The notes beneath the pieces are model-generated. The model did not search any database. It had not been told where the DNA came from and saw only the letters and a program-made list of their open reading frames with translations. 11,799 nucleotides of DNA from Porticoccaceae bacterium (GTDB lineage: Bacteria > Pseudomonadota > Gammaproteobacteria > Pseudomonadales > Porticoccaceae), in NCBI GenBank assembly GCA_023228865.1, contig JALOAH010000106.1, forward strand, positions 1 to 11,799, in the 5' to 3' direction. This document shows, piece by piece, positions 1-6,859 of the stretch (positions are counted from its first letter, which is position 1; each line of letters starts with the position of its first letter). The translations under genes and the position numbers were made by a program.

Positions 1-24
1 ATCGGTGAGGGATTGCTGCTTCAT
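1..24 (-). CDS. First eight codons of a putative IS5-family transposase (partial)
   Basis: An ATG at 24-22 starts the frame MKQQSLTD, open to the window edge. No strong ribosome-binding site precedes it, which is common for transposases. The only support is its place just inside an IS5-like terminal repeat and the resemblance of these few residues to IS5-family N-termini. Eight codons cannot prove a gene. Confidence 0.35.
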
Positions 25-95
25 GTTTGGAAAACTCAGCTATGGTCGACGCGATGCCTTATTATCGCTGAAATCATTAATAAATCAGAGATGCC
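1..95 (-). mobile_element. End of an IS5-group insertion sequence, cut by the window start
   Basis: Read on the minus strand, the element begins at position 95 with GGCATCTCTGATTTA and runs off the left edge. The four bases outside it (96-99, TTAG on plus, CTAA on minus) fit the YTAR target duplicated by IS5-group elements. About 70 bases inside the end, an ATG at 24-22 opens a frame reading MKQQSLTD, which resembles the start of IS5-family transposases. The terminal repeat also shares 11 of 15 positions with the left end of the MITE at 4657-4766. The other end, the second target copy and the transposase body are outside the window, so the family call is an inference. The element sits 30 bases past the receptor stop codon. 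Confidence 0.6.
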
Positions 96-125
96 TTAGA
101 AAATTGTTAAATCATCAAGACAAAA

Positions 126-2510
126 TTACTCAAATCTATAACCCACTTTTACACCATAGGTAACAGGCATACCAGCATAACGCACGGATGTGTCATAAAT
201 ACGGTTTTCGTGCGTCCAGTAATATTCGTCGAGAACATTATTGCCAAACAGCTGTGCACTCCAGCGACCATCCGTGGTGGTCAAACCCACCCGCAAATCG
301 AGGAGTCCGTAGCTGTCCGCCTGCAAAGAGGGATGTTCGGGGATGGTGGCGCGATCCTGAAACAAACTGGGGGCTTCAGTTTGGTAACGGTAGTCCGCTC
401 CTACGAACGCCATCAGCGTATTGCCCACAGGCCATTCGTAACGCGCTCCAGCCACGACAGTCCAATCCGGCGTGGCCGGGAAGCTATAGCCATCATAATT
501 AGTGAGATCCGTACCGGATTCGTAGATATCAATGGTATAGAAAGGGCCATCCACCTGGGCATCGAGATAGGTGGTGGCAAGATTCAGGGTAAGACCTTCA
601 ACAGGCATCCATATCATCTCAAGTTCAGCACCATCTGCTTTTGAATCCGGAATATTGACCAGGGCGTCAATCACACCGAATACCCCTGTGGGATCAAGGA
701 TACGGCCACGCAACTGCTTGTCTTTATAATCATATTTAAACACGGACGCATTGACCACAAATTGCGGCGTCAGCGTCGCCTTGACACCGATTTCATAGGA
801 CAAAAGCTCTTCCTGTTTCACCGGCGCAAATTGAACATCACCGGTGCCGGGCAATGTCGGGAAAGAGCCCGCCTTATAACCTTTACTGATGGTGCCGTAT
901 ACCAATGCGGTATCAACCGGATGCCAGTTAACGCCCACACGCCAGGAAACATTGTCTTCATCCAGGGATGAGGTCACCAATCCAGGGGTAAAAGTGGAAT
1001 CGAAGGTGAGGCAGTCGCCAGGGGCAACAGGAACCGCTGCAGCGCCTTTGACCACAGTCTGAATAAAGTTGAGACCCGCGGTAAATTCCGGATCGCCAGA
1101 AAGACAGCCAACATAGTCAATTTCTGATTCTGTATAACGGGCACCGGCGTGAAAACTCAAATTATCAAGAAAGTCGTACTCGACATTGCCGAAAATCGCC
1201 TTGGTGGTTACTGAAGGCTTGGCAAAGGTATTGATTTCAGCGAAAGGATCGAGGCCAAATGCGGTAAATGCGTAAGCCGGAGTAGTATAAGGCAGGCGTC
1301 CCAGAGCGTTTTCTTCCGTCTTATCCTCGGAATAGGTGACACCCAGGAGCCAATCCATTTTATTTTCCAGCGCATTACCGCTGGCGCGAAACTCCTGGGA
1401 AAAGGACTCCACCGTACCCCGCTGGCGCTGGCTATTGCCATCCTGAGCAATGCCATCATTGCCGATCCAGTCATCCTGTTCGTAATCCTGATAGGATGAA
1501 ACAGAGGTTAGGGTCAGGCTGTCTGATACGCTGTAATCCACCCTCAAAGCGGCCTGATAAAAAGTTTGATCGTTTTCGTGGGGCAGACCAGGAAACCAGT
1601 CTGCCGCCCGCGCGCCCCTCGGCGCCAAAGGTGCATTGACCAGTTCGGGAACAAAAACCGCGAGGGGCGGATTCTGAATATTCACCGCGATAAGCTGGGT
1701 TGCCGGCGTATCTGATTTATCGGTCCAGGTATTCAAATTAAGGGATACATCGAGATTCTCTGTCGGCGACCAATCGAGGAGCAGGCGCAGTTTATGCTGC
1801 TCGGTATCGCCGAGTTCGTCATCGCGGGTGATACTTTTTTGCCAGGCGCCCCCGTCAGTAACTTCAAAGGCGAGACGCGCCAGCAATGTTTCCGACAAGG
1901 GACCGCTCAAGAAACCATTGACATTGACAGCGTCAAAACGGGCATACGTACCTTCTATGCCTGCCTCAAAGGTTTCTGTGGGTTTTGCTGCAATATAATT
2001 GACAGCGCCACCAGTGGCATTCTGGCCATAGAGGGTACCCTGGGGGCCTTTCAAAATTTCAACCCGCTCTATATCCAAAGTGGCGCCTTTGGTGAGGGCG
2101 GGATAGGCGTAGGGAACCTCATCCACATAGACGCTCACTGTCGGACTCGCAGCAAGTGACTCCGAGTTGTAACCCACGCCGCGAATGGAATAAACTGGTG
2201 TGCCATATGCGGCCTGGGAAACGATAAAACTTGGTTCGATTTTGGTTAGCCCGGCAACGTTGTCTATACCCATTGCCCGCAGCTGATCGCCGCTGCGGGC
2301 GGTAATCGCCATACCAACATCACTGATGGACTGCTGACGTTTTTGCGCGGTAACGACAATTTCTTCGATACCAAAACCAGAAGAGCCCCCTGTTTGCGCG
2401 ATCACCTGATTTGATAAAAGCGCGAACAAGGCACCGAGCATAGCGGTTTTTGAGTGGTCGCGAATCGCCGAAAGCAGCGGGTTAACTTGACTACAGGAAT
2501 ATGTTGTCAT
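126..2510 (-). CDS. TonB-dependent outer-membrane receptor
   Basis: This is a complete 22-strand-barrel type TonB-dependent receptor, which imports a substrate across the outer membrane using TonB/ExbBD energy. Numbering from the upstream ATG at 2540 (804 residues), a hydrophobic signal segment (about 32-49) ends at VIAQ, and a TonB-box-like stretch, EEIVVTAQKR, lies at 59-68. The plug domain carries the family signature DIERVEILKGPQGTLYGQNA at about 156-175. A long barrel follows, ending in GYRFE. I prefer the ATG at 2510 (794 residues) because GGAG lies nine bases before it, while the ATG at 2540 has no ribosome-binding site. The substrate is not readable from sequence. This subtype is frequent beside catabolic genes for hydrophobic or aromatic compounds. 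The gene is separated by about 840 bases from the sulfotransferase gene, so it likely has its own promoter. An IS end lies just past its stop. Confidence 0.93.
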   Translation of the reverse strand: MTTYSCSQVNPLLSAIRDHSKTAMLGALFALLSNQVIAQTGGSSGFGIEEIVVTAQKRQQSISDVGMAITARSGDQLRAMGIDNVAGLTKIEPSFIVSQAAYGTPVYSIRGVGYNSESLAASPTVSVYVDEVPYAYPALTKGATLDIERVEILKGPQGTLYGQNATGGAVNYIAAKPTETFEAGIEGTYARFDAVNVNGFLSGPLSETLLARLAFEVTDGGAWQKSITRDDELGDTEQHKLRLLLDWSPTENLDVSLNLNTWTDKSDTPATQLIAVNIQNPPLAVFVPELVNAPLAPRGARAADWFPGLPHENDQTFYQAALRVDYSVSDSLTLTSVSSYQDYEQDDWIGNDGIAQDGNSQRQRGTVESFSQEFRASGNALENKMDWLLGVTYSEDKTEENALGRLPYTTPAYAFTAFGLDPFAEINTFAKPSVTTKAIFGNVEYDFLDNLSFHAGARYTESEIDYVGCLSGDPEFTAGLNFIQTVVKGAAAVPVAPGDCLTFDSTFTPGLVTSSLDEDNVSWRVGVNWHPVDTALVYGTISKGYKAGSFPTLPGTGDVQFAPVKQEELLSYEIGVKATLTPQFVVNASVFKYDYKDKQLRGRILDPTGVFGVIDALVNIPDSKADGAELEMIWMPVEGLTLNLATTYLDAQVDGPFYTIDIYESGTDLTNYDGYSFPATPDWTVVAGARYEWPVGNTLMAFVGADYRYQTEAPSLFQDRATIPEHPSLQADSYGLLDLRVGLTTTDGRWSAQLFGNNVLDEYYWTHENRIYDTSVRYAGMPVTYGVKVGYRFE

Positions 2511-2566
2511 AAAACTATTCTCCATTGTTTGTTTTTTCATTATTGACTAGCAACATTTTTCTTATC

Positions 2567-2591
2567 ATCAACCCAGCGACTTCATTGTCAA
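2567..2591 (-). promoter_or_regulatory. Possible promoter of the TonB receptor gene
   Basis: On the minus strand a perfect -35 hexamer, TTGACA (2591-2586), is followed by GATAAG about 19 bases later. The hexamer is consensus, but the spacing is long and the -10 matches only 4 of 6. An alternative promoter may lie further upstream in the shared element at 2877-2898. Confidence 0.25.
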
Positions 2592-2876
2592 CTGGCTTAA
2601 TTCTTTTTTAATTCCATAATTTAATCCGGAATATGGCGATTCTCCAGGCACAGTTTCCAGCTTGGGATTTCTGCTCCAGCATAATTATTTCAACAGATAG
2701 GCCATCAGTTATGCCAAGCCCTTTTATTGCCAAAATCCAAAAGTCAGTATTTTTTTAAAGATTTTCTCAAGTTATTTTAGAAAATTTCCTAACAACCATA
2801 ACCAGTGATTGTCACACACATTAAAAAATCAGGAGATATTTTTAATGCCTTGAGTTTATCTATAGAAAAAATAGTT

Positions 2877-2898
2877 CACAACGACTATAAGGTCAGAT
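2877..2898 (-). promoter_or_regulatory. Shared 22-bp upstream element, copy 1 (upstream of receptor gene)
   Basis: On plus the site reads CACAACG, two variable bases, TATAAGGTCA, one variable base, AT. A copy identical at 19 of 22 positions lies at 4885-4906 upstream of the sulfotransferase gene, in the same orientation relative to its gene. On the coding strand it contains TATAGT, a possible -10, with TTGTGA 18 bases upstream as a weak -35. It may be a promoter or a regulator site common to both genes. Confidence 0.45.
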
Positions 2899-3008
2899 AA
2901 TCCACACTCACAAAAATTGGATAATCATTTGATTTTATTGACATTTTATTTTCGCCCTGATTGCTATTCAGATTTCAAGAGAAATCCTGGCGACCATTCT
3001 GAAAACTC

Positions 3009-3044
3009 CTGAATTTTCGCGCCGGAATTGCTGAATTTTAGCGC
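3009..3044. repeat. Two direct copies of CTGAATTTTNGCGC spaced by 22 bp
   Basis: CTGAATTTTCGCGC (3009-3022) and CTGAATTTTAGCGC (3031-3044) match at 13 of 14 positions. The 22-bp period, about two helical turns, would place two bound proteins on one DNA face. There is no adjacent gene start, so the function is unknown. Confidence 0.4.
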
Positions 3045-3093
3045 TGTCATAAACCCGGGAACGGCCATGGCAACAGGACTCCAGTCCAGACGA

Positions 3094-3116
3094 AAGGAAG
3101 GAAGGAAGGAAGGAAG
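3094..3116. repeat. AAGG tetranucleotide repeat, five full units
   Basis: Five uninterrupted AAGG units (3094-3113) plus a partial unit. Such tracts can change length by slipped-strand pairing. Here no credible gene or promoter is placed to be switched by it. It lies within a 33-codon plus-strand ORF (3067-3168) that looks like chance. Confidence 0.85.
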
Positions 3117-3135
3117 AAAAACAGAAAACGCTAAT

Positions 3136-3171
3136 TTGTTAACCCGACAAAAGTTATTGTCGGGTTAACAA
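3136..3171 (-). terminator. Perfect 15-bp inverted repeat, candidate terminator for the sulfotransferase gene
   Basis: TTGTTAACCCGACAA (3136-3150) pairs perfectly with its complement at 3157-3171 around a six-base loop. On the minus strand it lies about 177 bases after the sulfotransferase stop and is followed by a T-rich but not contiguous run. On plus no T-tract follows. It could stop transcription, or be a dyad protein-binding site. Confidence 0.4.
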
Positions 3172-3347
3172 TCAATCCATGGCTGCAGCACACTTCACCA
3201 CTGACCAATCTAAATCTTGAAAAGACAAGACCTTCCGCGTAACACTGCAATGGTTTCAAGGTACGCAATCATGCAAATAAAGATACTGTTTGATTACCAG
3301 GTTAATACAAGTGCACTGGTGAAATTTTCCAGCTAAAACCACCTGTT

Positions 3348-4544
3348 TTAATCTATGAATTTTTTACGATAATTTTTAAACCGCTGGTCAATAACCACTT
3401 TATTTAGGCCATATTGTTCTGCCGTATAATTATAGTCACCCCAATATTTTTCGGGGCGGCTTTGATCATATGCCTTAAAAGCAGCAATAGTATCTGGAGT
3501 CATGACTCGACCAGCTTTATCATAAATTGTCTTTACTACAGCAATGGGGTCTTTGCGAATATCTTCAAAATGGACATCAATAATACGATGAGAAGATAAA
3601 TTTTCACGATCGATAAGATTTTTATCAATCTGATTTGCCCAATAATTGAGCCATTCATAGGCAATTTCTTCGGGATTTATCTCATCGCTGCTCATCCGAC
3701 GCCCCTCAACAATCAAAGACGCGAATGAAGGCATGATTTGGTATGGGTCACGATGACAATGAACAATGGTGGCATTCGGAAAAAATTTAAATAATGTCGG
3801 CAAATTACCAATATGCACAGGGGATTTCATAATCCAAGGTCGGCCACGACCACCGCCATCCTGCCATTGCAAATACTGGAGCATTTCATAAAGAATTTTA
3901 TAAGTGGCCTGAGGATCGCATTCCAGGGCAAAATCACGAAATGTCGGGATTCTCGCCAGCATCGCAGTGACAATGGATTCAAATGACATTTCCATGATAA
4001 ACAATTCTTCATCAGGGGCACGAGCTTCCATGGGATGCCGAGCCATCCAACCGGGAAATTGGGTTGCAAACAACTGCTCGGCTGCCAGACCAGCTTGAAT
4101 CCGTTCCTGGGGATTTCCCGGCTGCTCGCCGGGAAAAGGCGCAGGGTTCAACAATCGCCACACTTCGAGACGCTGGACTTCAGGATCTGCAGACAGAATG
4201 CGTTGCAGCTTGGATGTTCCTGTCCGCGGCAACCCGACAATAATAATCGGCGCATCTATACTCTCCAGGGTTATCTCTGGATGGCGCTTTATATCGTCCT
4301 GATAACGCAGACGATTAGTCAAAAGCCGGACAATACCACTTGACTGAATCAATCTCCCCATCGAATTCAAGCGCGCCTCTTCCCGCAGTGCATCTGTGAG
4401 CACCGCCAACCCCTTTAAAAAGTGCAAATCGCCAAAATCTGTCAAACCGGTGATTTTAGATGCCGACAAGAGAAGATCGCCAACAAACAGGGGCACCACG
4501 TCCGCCTGCACTGCCAGTGAGGCTGATTGATTAATATTGGTCAT
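3348..4544 (-). CDS. Sulfotransferase-family protein (Sulfotransfer_3 type)
   Basis: This 398-residue protein has the PAPS-binding features of the bacterial sulfotransferase family. The 5'-phosphosulfate loop is GLPRTGTSKLQ at about 104-114, after the strand IIIV. A conserved PDEE/ SFES region lies at 177-190. The 3'-phosphate part runs from WIMKSPVH (237-244) to VHCHRDPYQIMPSFASL (261-277), with the typical Arg and Ser. Family members transfer sulfate from PAPS to hydroxyl groups of small molecules or lipids; the acceptor here is unknown. Many proteobacterial members sit in catabolic clusters and have no tested activity. The start is supported by GAGGA seven bases before the ATG. It has no operon partner: the receptor gene is about 840 bases downstream and tetR 660 bases upstream. 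A shared element at 4885-4906 suggests regulation in common with the receptor gene. Confidence 0.85.
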   Translation of the reverse strand: MTNINQSASLAVQADVVPLFVGDLLLSASKITGLTDFGDLHFLKGLAVLTDALREEARLNSMGRLIQSSGIVRLLTNRLRYQDDIKRHPEITLESIDAPIIIVGLPRTGTSKLQRILSADPEVQRLEVWRLLNPAPFPGEQPGNPQERIQAGLAAEQLFATQFPGWMARHPMEARAPDEELFIMEMSFESIVTAMLARIPTFRDFALECDPQATYKILYEMLQYLQWQDGGGRGRPWIMKSPVHIGNLPTLFKFFPNATIVHCHRDPYQIMPSFASLIVEGRRMSSDEINPEEIAYEWLNYWANQIDKNLIDRENLSSHRIIDVHFEDIRKDPIAVVKTIYDKAGRVMTPDTIAAFKAYDQSRPEKYWGDYNYTAEQYGLNKVVIDQRFKNYRKKFID

Positions 4545-4656
4545 TTTGAATTCCTCACATAATTTAACGAAATAAAAACACTGATTTTTTAATGATTTTT
4601 TGTCGACTCATCAGATAATGAAAACAGGTTATGACTATTCACTGGTTATTTTTTAG

Positions 4657-4766
4657 GGAGACTCTGATTAATTCTGTTTCCGTCACTCCCGTGCAGGCGG
4701 GAGTCCAGAAAAATCAAGCAATTATAGATTCCCGCCTGCGCGGGAATGACATTAACCAGAGCCTCC
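4657..4766. mobile_element. 110-bp MITE with 15-bp terminal inverted repeats and TTAG target duplication
   Basis: The left end GGAGACTCTGATTAA (4657-4671) pairs with the right end (4752-4766) at 13 of 15 positions. TTAG flanks both sides (4653-4656 and 4767-4770), a target duplication fitting the YTAR rule of the IS5 group. Inside, two 24-bp arms (4682-4705 and 4727-4750) pair at 21 of 24 positions and each carries a CCCG...GCGGG palindrome of the CATTCCCGC type that is widespread in proteobacterial genomes. There is no coding capacity. The ends resemble the IS end at 81-95 (11 of 15 positions), so an IS5-group transposase probably moved it. Confidence 0.85.
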
Positions 4767-4884
4767 TTAGTGGTAACACTTTGCGACGAATCCGAACAAA
4801 AGCTGATGGGACTGGTGTAATTTTCGGATCATTTTTTTTGTGAATTTATTGAGCCAGAAAAAGATAGCAATGGAAGTAAAACGC

Positions 4885-4906
4885 CACAACGTTTATAAGG
4901 TCATAT
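4885..4906 (-). promoter_or_regulatory. Shared 22-bp upstream element, copy 2 (upstream of sulfotransferase gene)
   Basis: This site matches the one at 2877-2898 at 19 of 22 positions. On the coding strand it contains TATAAA, a possible -10. It starts about 340 bases before the sulfotransferase ATG, or about 226 bases if the MITE and its duplicated target are subtracted. A 25-bp dyad directly adjoins it on the upstream side. Confidence 0.45.
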
Positions 4907-4907
4907 T

Positions 4908-4932
4908 TTAGAACACAAAACTTGTGTTCTAA
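4908..4932. repeat. Perfect 11-bp inverted repeat with a 3-base centre
   Basis: TTAGAACACAA (4908-4918) is followed by AAC and by its exact complement (4922-4932). No T-tract follows at once on either strand, so it is a poor terminator. It abuts the shared element at 4885-4906 on the side upstream of the sulfotransferase gene, where an operator or activator site would lie. The binding protein is unknown; the TetR protein encoded at 5204 is one candidate. Confidence 0.6.
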
Positions 4933-5203
4933 GGTTATGATTTTTAAAACAATTTAAAAATTTTCTGATTTTAATTTGTATTGGGATTTTAGCGGAAATA
5001 AAAATTTGTGAGTTATGCAAAAAAATAAATACTCATTACGGGATAAAAAATCATCAATAGATGGGCATGGGAAAAGAGAATCGTATTGATAACCCTTAAG
5101 GTTTTTCAGTAAAACCCATCACACAACCTTTAAAATGGCAACAAAGAAAGTGGGATTTGATGGTTTTGTCAGAGCTTAGACAAGGTTACTTTTTACAGAT
5201 TCT

Positions 5204-5875
5204 CTATTGTATATTTTCAGCGAAAATTGCATAACTCATACGAATCAGCAATTCACGGAAATGGGGATCAGGAAGGAAATCCGGATTGTCCTTGAGGAGG
5301 GAATGCACCATAAACTGGGCGGATCGACCCAGGGCGTGAACCAGCATAAAATCATTTTTTGAAGATTTGAAGTCCGTGCATTTTTTTAGCTGCTCGTAAA
5401 TAAAATCCTCGGTAGAATCTTTGGGATGAAGATTTTTATCCAGCTCATCCCACATATCGTAAAAACCGCTGTAGCGAAGATAGAATTCCTTGTCCACCTT
5501 GATAACGCTTTGATGAACCTCCAGAGCCCAATCAATAAGCCATGAAGTAAAAGACAGTACGGTTTGTTCTTTGTCGTAGGGATAATTTTTATAGCCCTTT
5601 ATCTGAGAAGTACGAATCACCGAATGGAAAACTTCGGCAACAACCGCATCCAGATTGGGGAAATACTGGTAAATGGACGACTTTGGCACCCCTGACACCA
5701 GCTCCAGACTGGTGGTTGACAGACCCAGGCGACCATGTTCAAGAAGTATTTGATAGGCGGCATCGACAATCGCGTTGACCATGCGCCGGGATCTTTCCTG
5801 TTGAGGGGTTCGCCGCATGGTATCCGGCGGGCGAATCAACTGCAGGTCTGTTTCAATATTATCCTTATTTTTCAT
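5204..5875 (-). CDS. TetR-family transcriptional regulator
   Basis: This is a 223-residue protein of normal TetR length. The N-terminal DNA-binding domain spans about 25-75. It has helix 1 RMVNAIVDAAYQILLEHG, then a helix-turn-helix, TTSLELVSGVPKSSIYQYF, at about 54-72 with the SIYQYFPN signature and a following VVAEVF helix. The C-terminal 140 residues form the helical ligand and dimer domain, which shows no recognisable ligand type. TetR proteins usually repress neighbouring operons until a small effector, often an acyl-CoA or pathway substrate, binds. It lies 139 bases after the SDR gene on the same strand, past a candidate terminator, so it is probably transcribed separately. The start is uncertain: the ATG at 5875 has no clear ribosome-binding site, and neither does the in-frame ATG at residue 20. 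The dyad at 9501-9519 is a plausible target. Confidence 0.9.
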   Translation of the reverse strand: MKNKDNIETDLQLIRPPDTMRRTPQQERSRRMVNAIVDAAYQILLEHGRLGLSTTSLELVSGVPKSSIYQYFPNLDAVVAEVFHSVIRTSQIKGYKNYPYDKEQTVLSFTSWLIDWALEVHQSVIKVDKEFYLRYSGFYDMWDELDKNLHPKDSTEDFIYEQLKKCTDFKSSKNDFMLVHALGRSAQFMVHSLLKDNPDFLPDPHFRELLIRMSYAIFAENIQ

Positions 5876-5912
5876 GGTTATTTTACAAATCTGGGTTAAT
5901 TGAATGGAAGCT

Positions 5913-5942
5913 ATAATACCCCACTATTTTTTGAAAGAACAA
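5913..5942 (-). promoter_or_regulatory. Candidate tetR promoter
   Basis: On the minus strand TTGTTC (5942-5937) and TATTAT (5918-5913, 5 of 6 match) are 18 bases apart and 38 bases before the tetR ATG. The -10 is good and the -35 poor. It overlaps the T-rich tail of the preceding terminator. Confidence 0.35.
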
Positions 5943-5987
5943 TCAAAACAATAACAGTGGCTTCTGGCGACAACCAGCAAACCACTG
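5941..5987 (-). terminator. Candidate terminator of the dehydratase-SDR operon
   Basis: On the minus strand CAGTGG...CCACTG (5987-5982 with 5960-5955) encloses an inner CTGG/CCAG stem, followed by TTATTGTTTTGATT. It begins 28 bases after the SDR stop codon. The stem is interrupted by unpaired bases, so its strength is uncertain. Confidence 0.5.
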
Positions 5988-6014
5988 CAGTAATTCTCTA
6001 TACTGAAAAACCCG

Positions 6015-6812
6015 TCAGGCTGCGGAAATACCGCCATTGAGGCTGATAGCCTGCCCTGTCAATCTTGCGCCACCAGGCCCACAGAGGAAAACGATCAATC
6101 CAGCGAGATCTTCGGGCTGTGCCACCCCCAGACTTGCCAGCTTGGCGGCACTGTTAAACAGTTTTGCGCTGAAAGGATCTGCCATAATGCGGTCGTAAAG
6201 CGGCGTTCCTCCAATCAGGGACGGCGTCATCACATTGGCTCTGATTCCGTCCCGCTTGGCTTCAATGGCAAGGGTGCGGGTAAAGACAACAATGGCCGCC
6301 ATACTCGCGCCAATGACCGATTCACCGGGGGTTGGCACTTTGGCGGCATCGGATGCGATGTTGATAATGACCCCGGATTTTTGTTCTCTCATCCAGGGAA
6401 GGACAATGCGGCTCATCAAAATTTGCGGCAGCGCCTGTCCGGTAAGAATGCCACTGATATCTTCAATGGGCGTATTGAAAAGCAGGCTTGGCACATAGGG
6501 GGCGGAGGTGGAATTTATCAATACATCAATAGCGCCCAGTGCGTTATGAGCTTTTTCAGCGGCGTCCATGGCCTGATTAGGGTCGTGGGCATCTGCGGAA
6601 AAAAATTCAACCTGAATACCGGGATTAGCTGCCAGAACCTGATTGCGAGCGTCCTCGCCACGCTCTCTGTCGCGTCCGAGGAGGGCAATGCGCTTGCAGC
6701 CCTGAGCGGCAAATTCCTTCGCGGTAGCCAGACCAACGCCCGATGTACCCCCCGTAATCACTACTGCGCTTTCAGCAATGGTTTTGGCTTTGCCAATGGT
6801 TTCAATGCTCAT
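6015..6812 (-). CDS. Short-chain dehydrogenase/reductase-fold protein lacking catalytic Tyr and Lys
   Basis: This 265-residue protein has the classical SDR length and fold. The Rossmann nucleotide loop TGGTSGVG lies at 20-27, D74 lies in the adenine-binding position, and INSTSAP (99-105) stands where most members have NNAG. The Ser of the active site is present (IAS, S154). Exactly 12 residues later, where Tyr is expected, there is I167, and the Lys four residues further is M171 (VIGASMAA instead of YxASKAA). The usual active-site Asn also appears to be replaced (ILTG, about 122-125). The cofactor may still bind, but normal SDR proton-relay chemistry should not work. It is the last gene of the operon, 47 bases after the second dehydratase subunit, with AGGA eight bases before its ATG. 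It may be a structural or regulatory partner, or use other chemistry. Confidence 0.88.
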   Translation of the reverse strand: MSIETIGKAKTIAESAVVITGGTSGVGLATAKEFAAQGCKRIALLGRDRERGEDARNQVLAANPGIQVEFFSADAHDPNQAMDAAEKAHNALGAIDVLINSTSAPYVPSLLFNTPIEDISGILTGQALPQILMSRIVLPWMREQKSGVIINIASDAAKVPTPGESVIGASMAAIVVFTRTLAIEAKRDGIRANVMTPSLIGGTPLYDRIMADPFSAKLFNSAAKLASLGVAQPEDLAGLIVFLCGPGGARLTGQAISLNGGISAA

Positions 6813-6859
6813 AAATCAAATCCTGAATTTTCTCTTTTGTAAAACGAATCACTATGCGC

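Larger units (their letters stand above)
2511..3347. other. Long AT-rich intergenic region without a convincing gene
   Basis: About 840 bases separate the receptor start from the sulfotransferase stop. No credible ORF is seen. The region holds a possible receptor promoter (2567-2591), copy 1 of a 22-bp shared upstream element (2877-2898), a 14-bp direct repeat with 22-bp period (3009-3044), a tetranucleotide repeat (3094-3116) and a perfect 15-bp inverted repeat (3136-3171). A TTGACA at 2939-2944 on plus, followed 18 bases later by TGCTAT, could start a short plus-strand RNA towards the hairpin, but nothing else supports that. Confidence 0.6.
4545..5203. other. AT-rich intergenic region between sulfotransferase and tetR genes
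   Basis: About 660 bases without a credible gene. It contains a 110-bp MITE (4657-4766), the second copy of the shared upstream element (4885-4906), an adjoining 25-bp perfect dyad (4908-4932) and, at 5029-5038, ATACTCATTA, which matches one half of the operator-like dyad before the dehydratase operon. The small plus-strand ORF at 4631-4843 runs through the MITE and is not considered a gene. I see no convincing tetR terminator. Confidence 0.6.

Noticed and set aside
3067..3168. 33-codon plus-strand ORF containing the AAGG repeat (KEGRKEGRK), possible phase-variable peptide
   Set aside because: Weak ribosome-binding site, low-complexity basic peptide, and its end lies inside the hairpin; chance is the simpler explanation.
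4682..4750. Two similar palindromic 24-bp arms as a possible CRISPR-like array or terminator
   Set aside because: Only two copies, in opposite orientation, and fully explained as the internal hairpin of the TTAG-flanked MITE.
4631..4843. 70-codon plus-strand open frame
   Set aside because: It is formed mostly by the MITE and its flanks and has no protein-like features.
5100..5203. Small TTGTC/GACAA stem as a tetR terminator
   Set aside because: A five-base-pair stem with an eight-base loop and no T-tract is too weak to call.
6235..6842. Overlapping plus-strand frames of 87 and 153 codons
   Set aside because: Both are antisense to the SDR gene and lack any domain or start signal.
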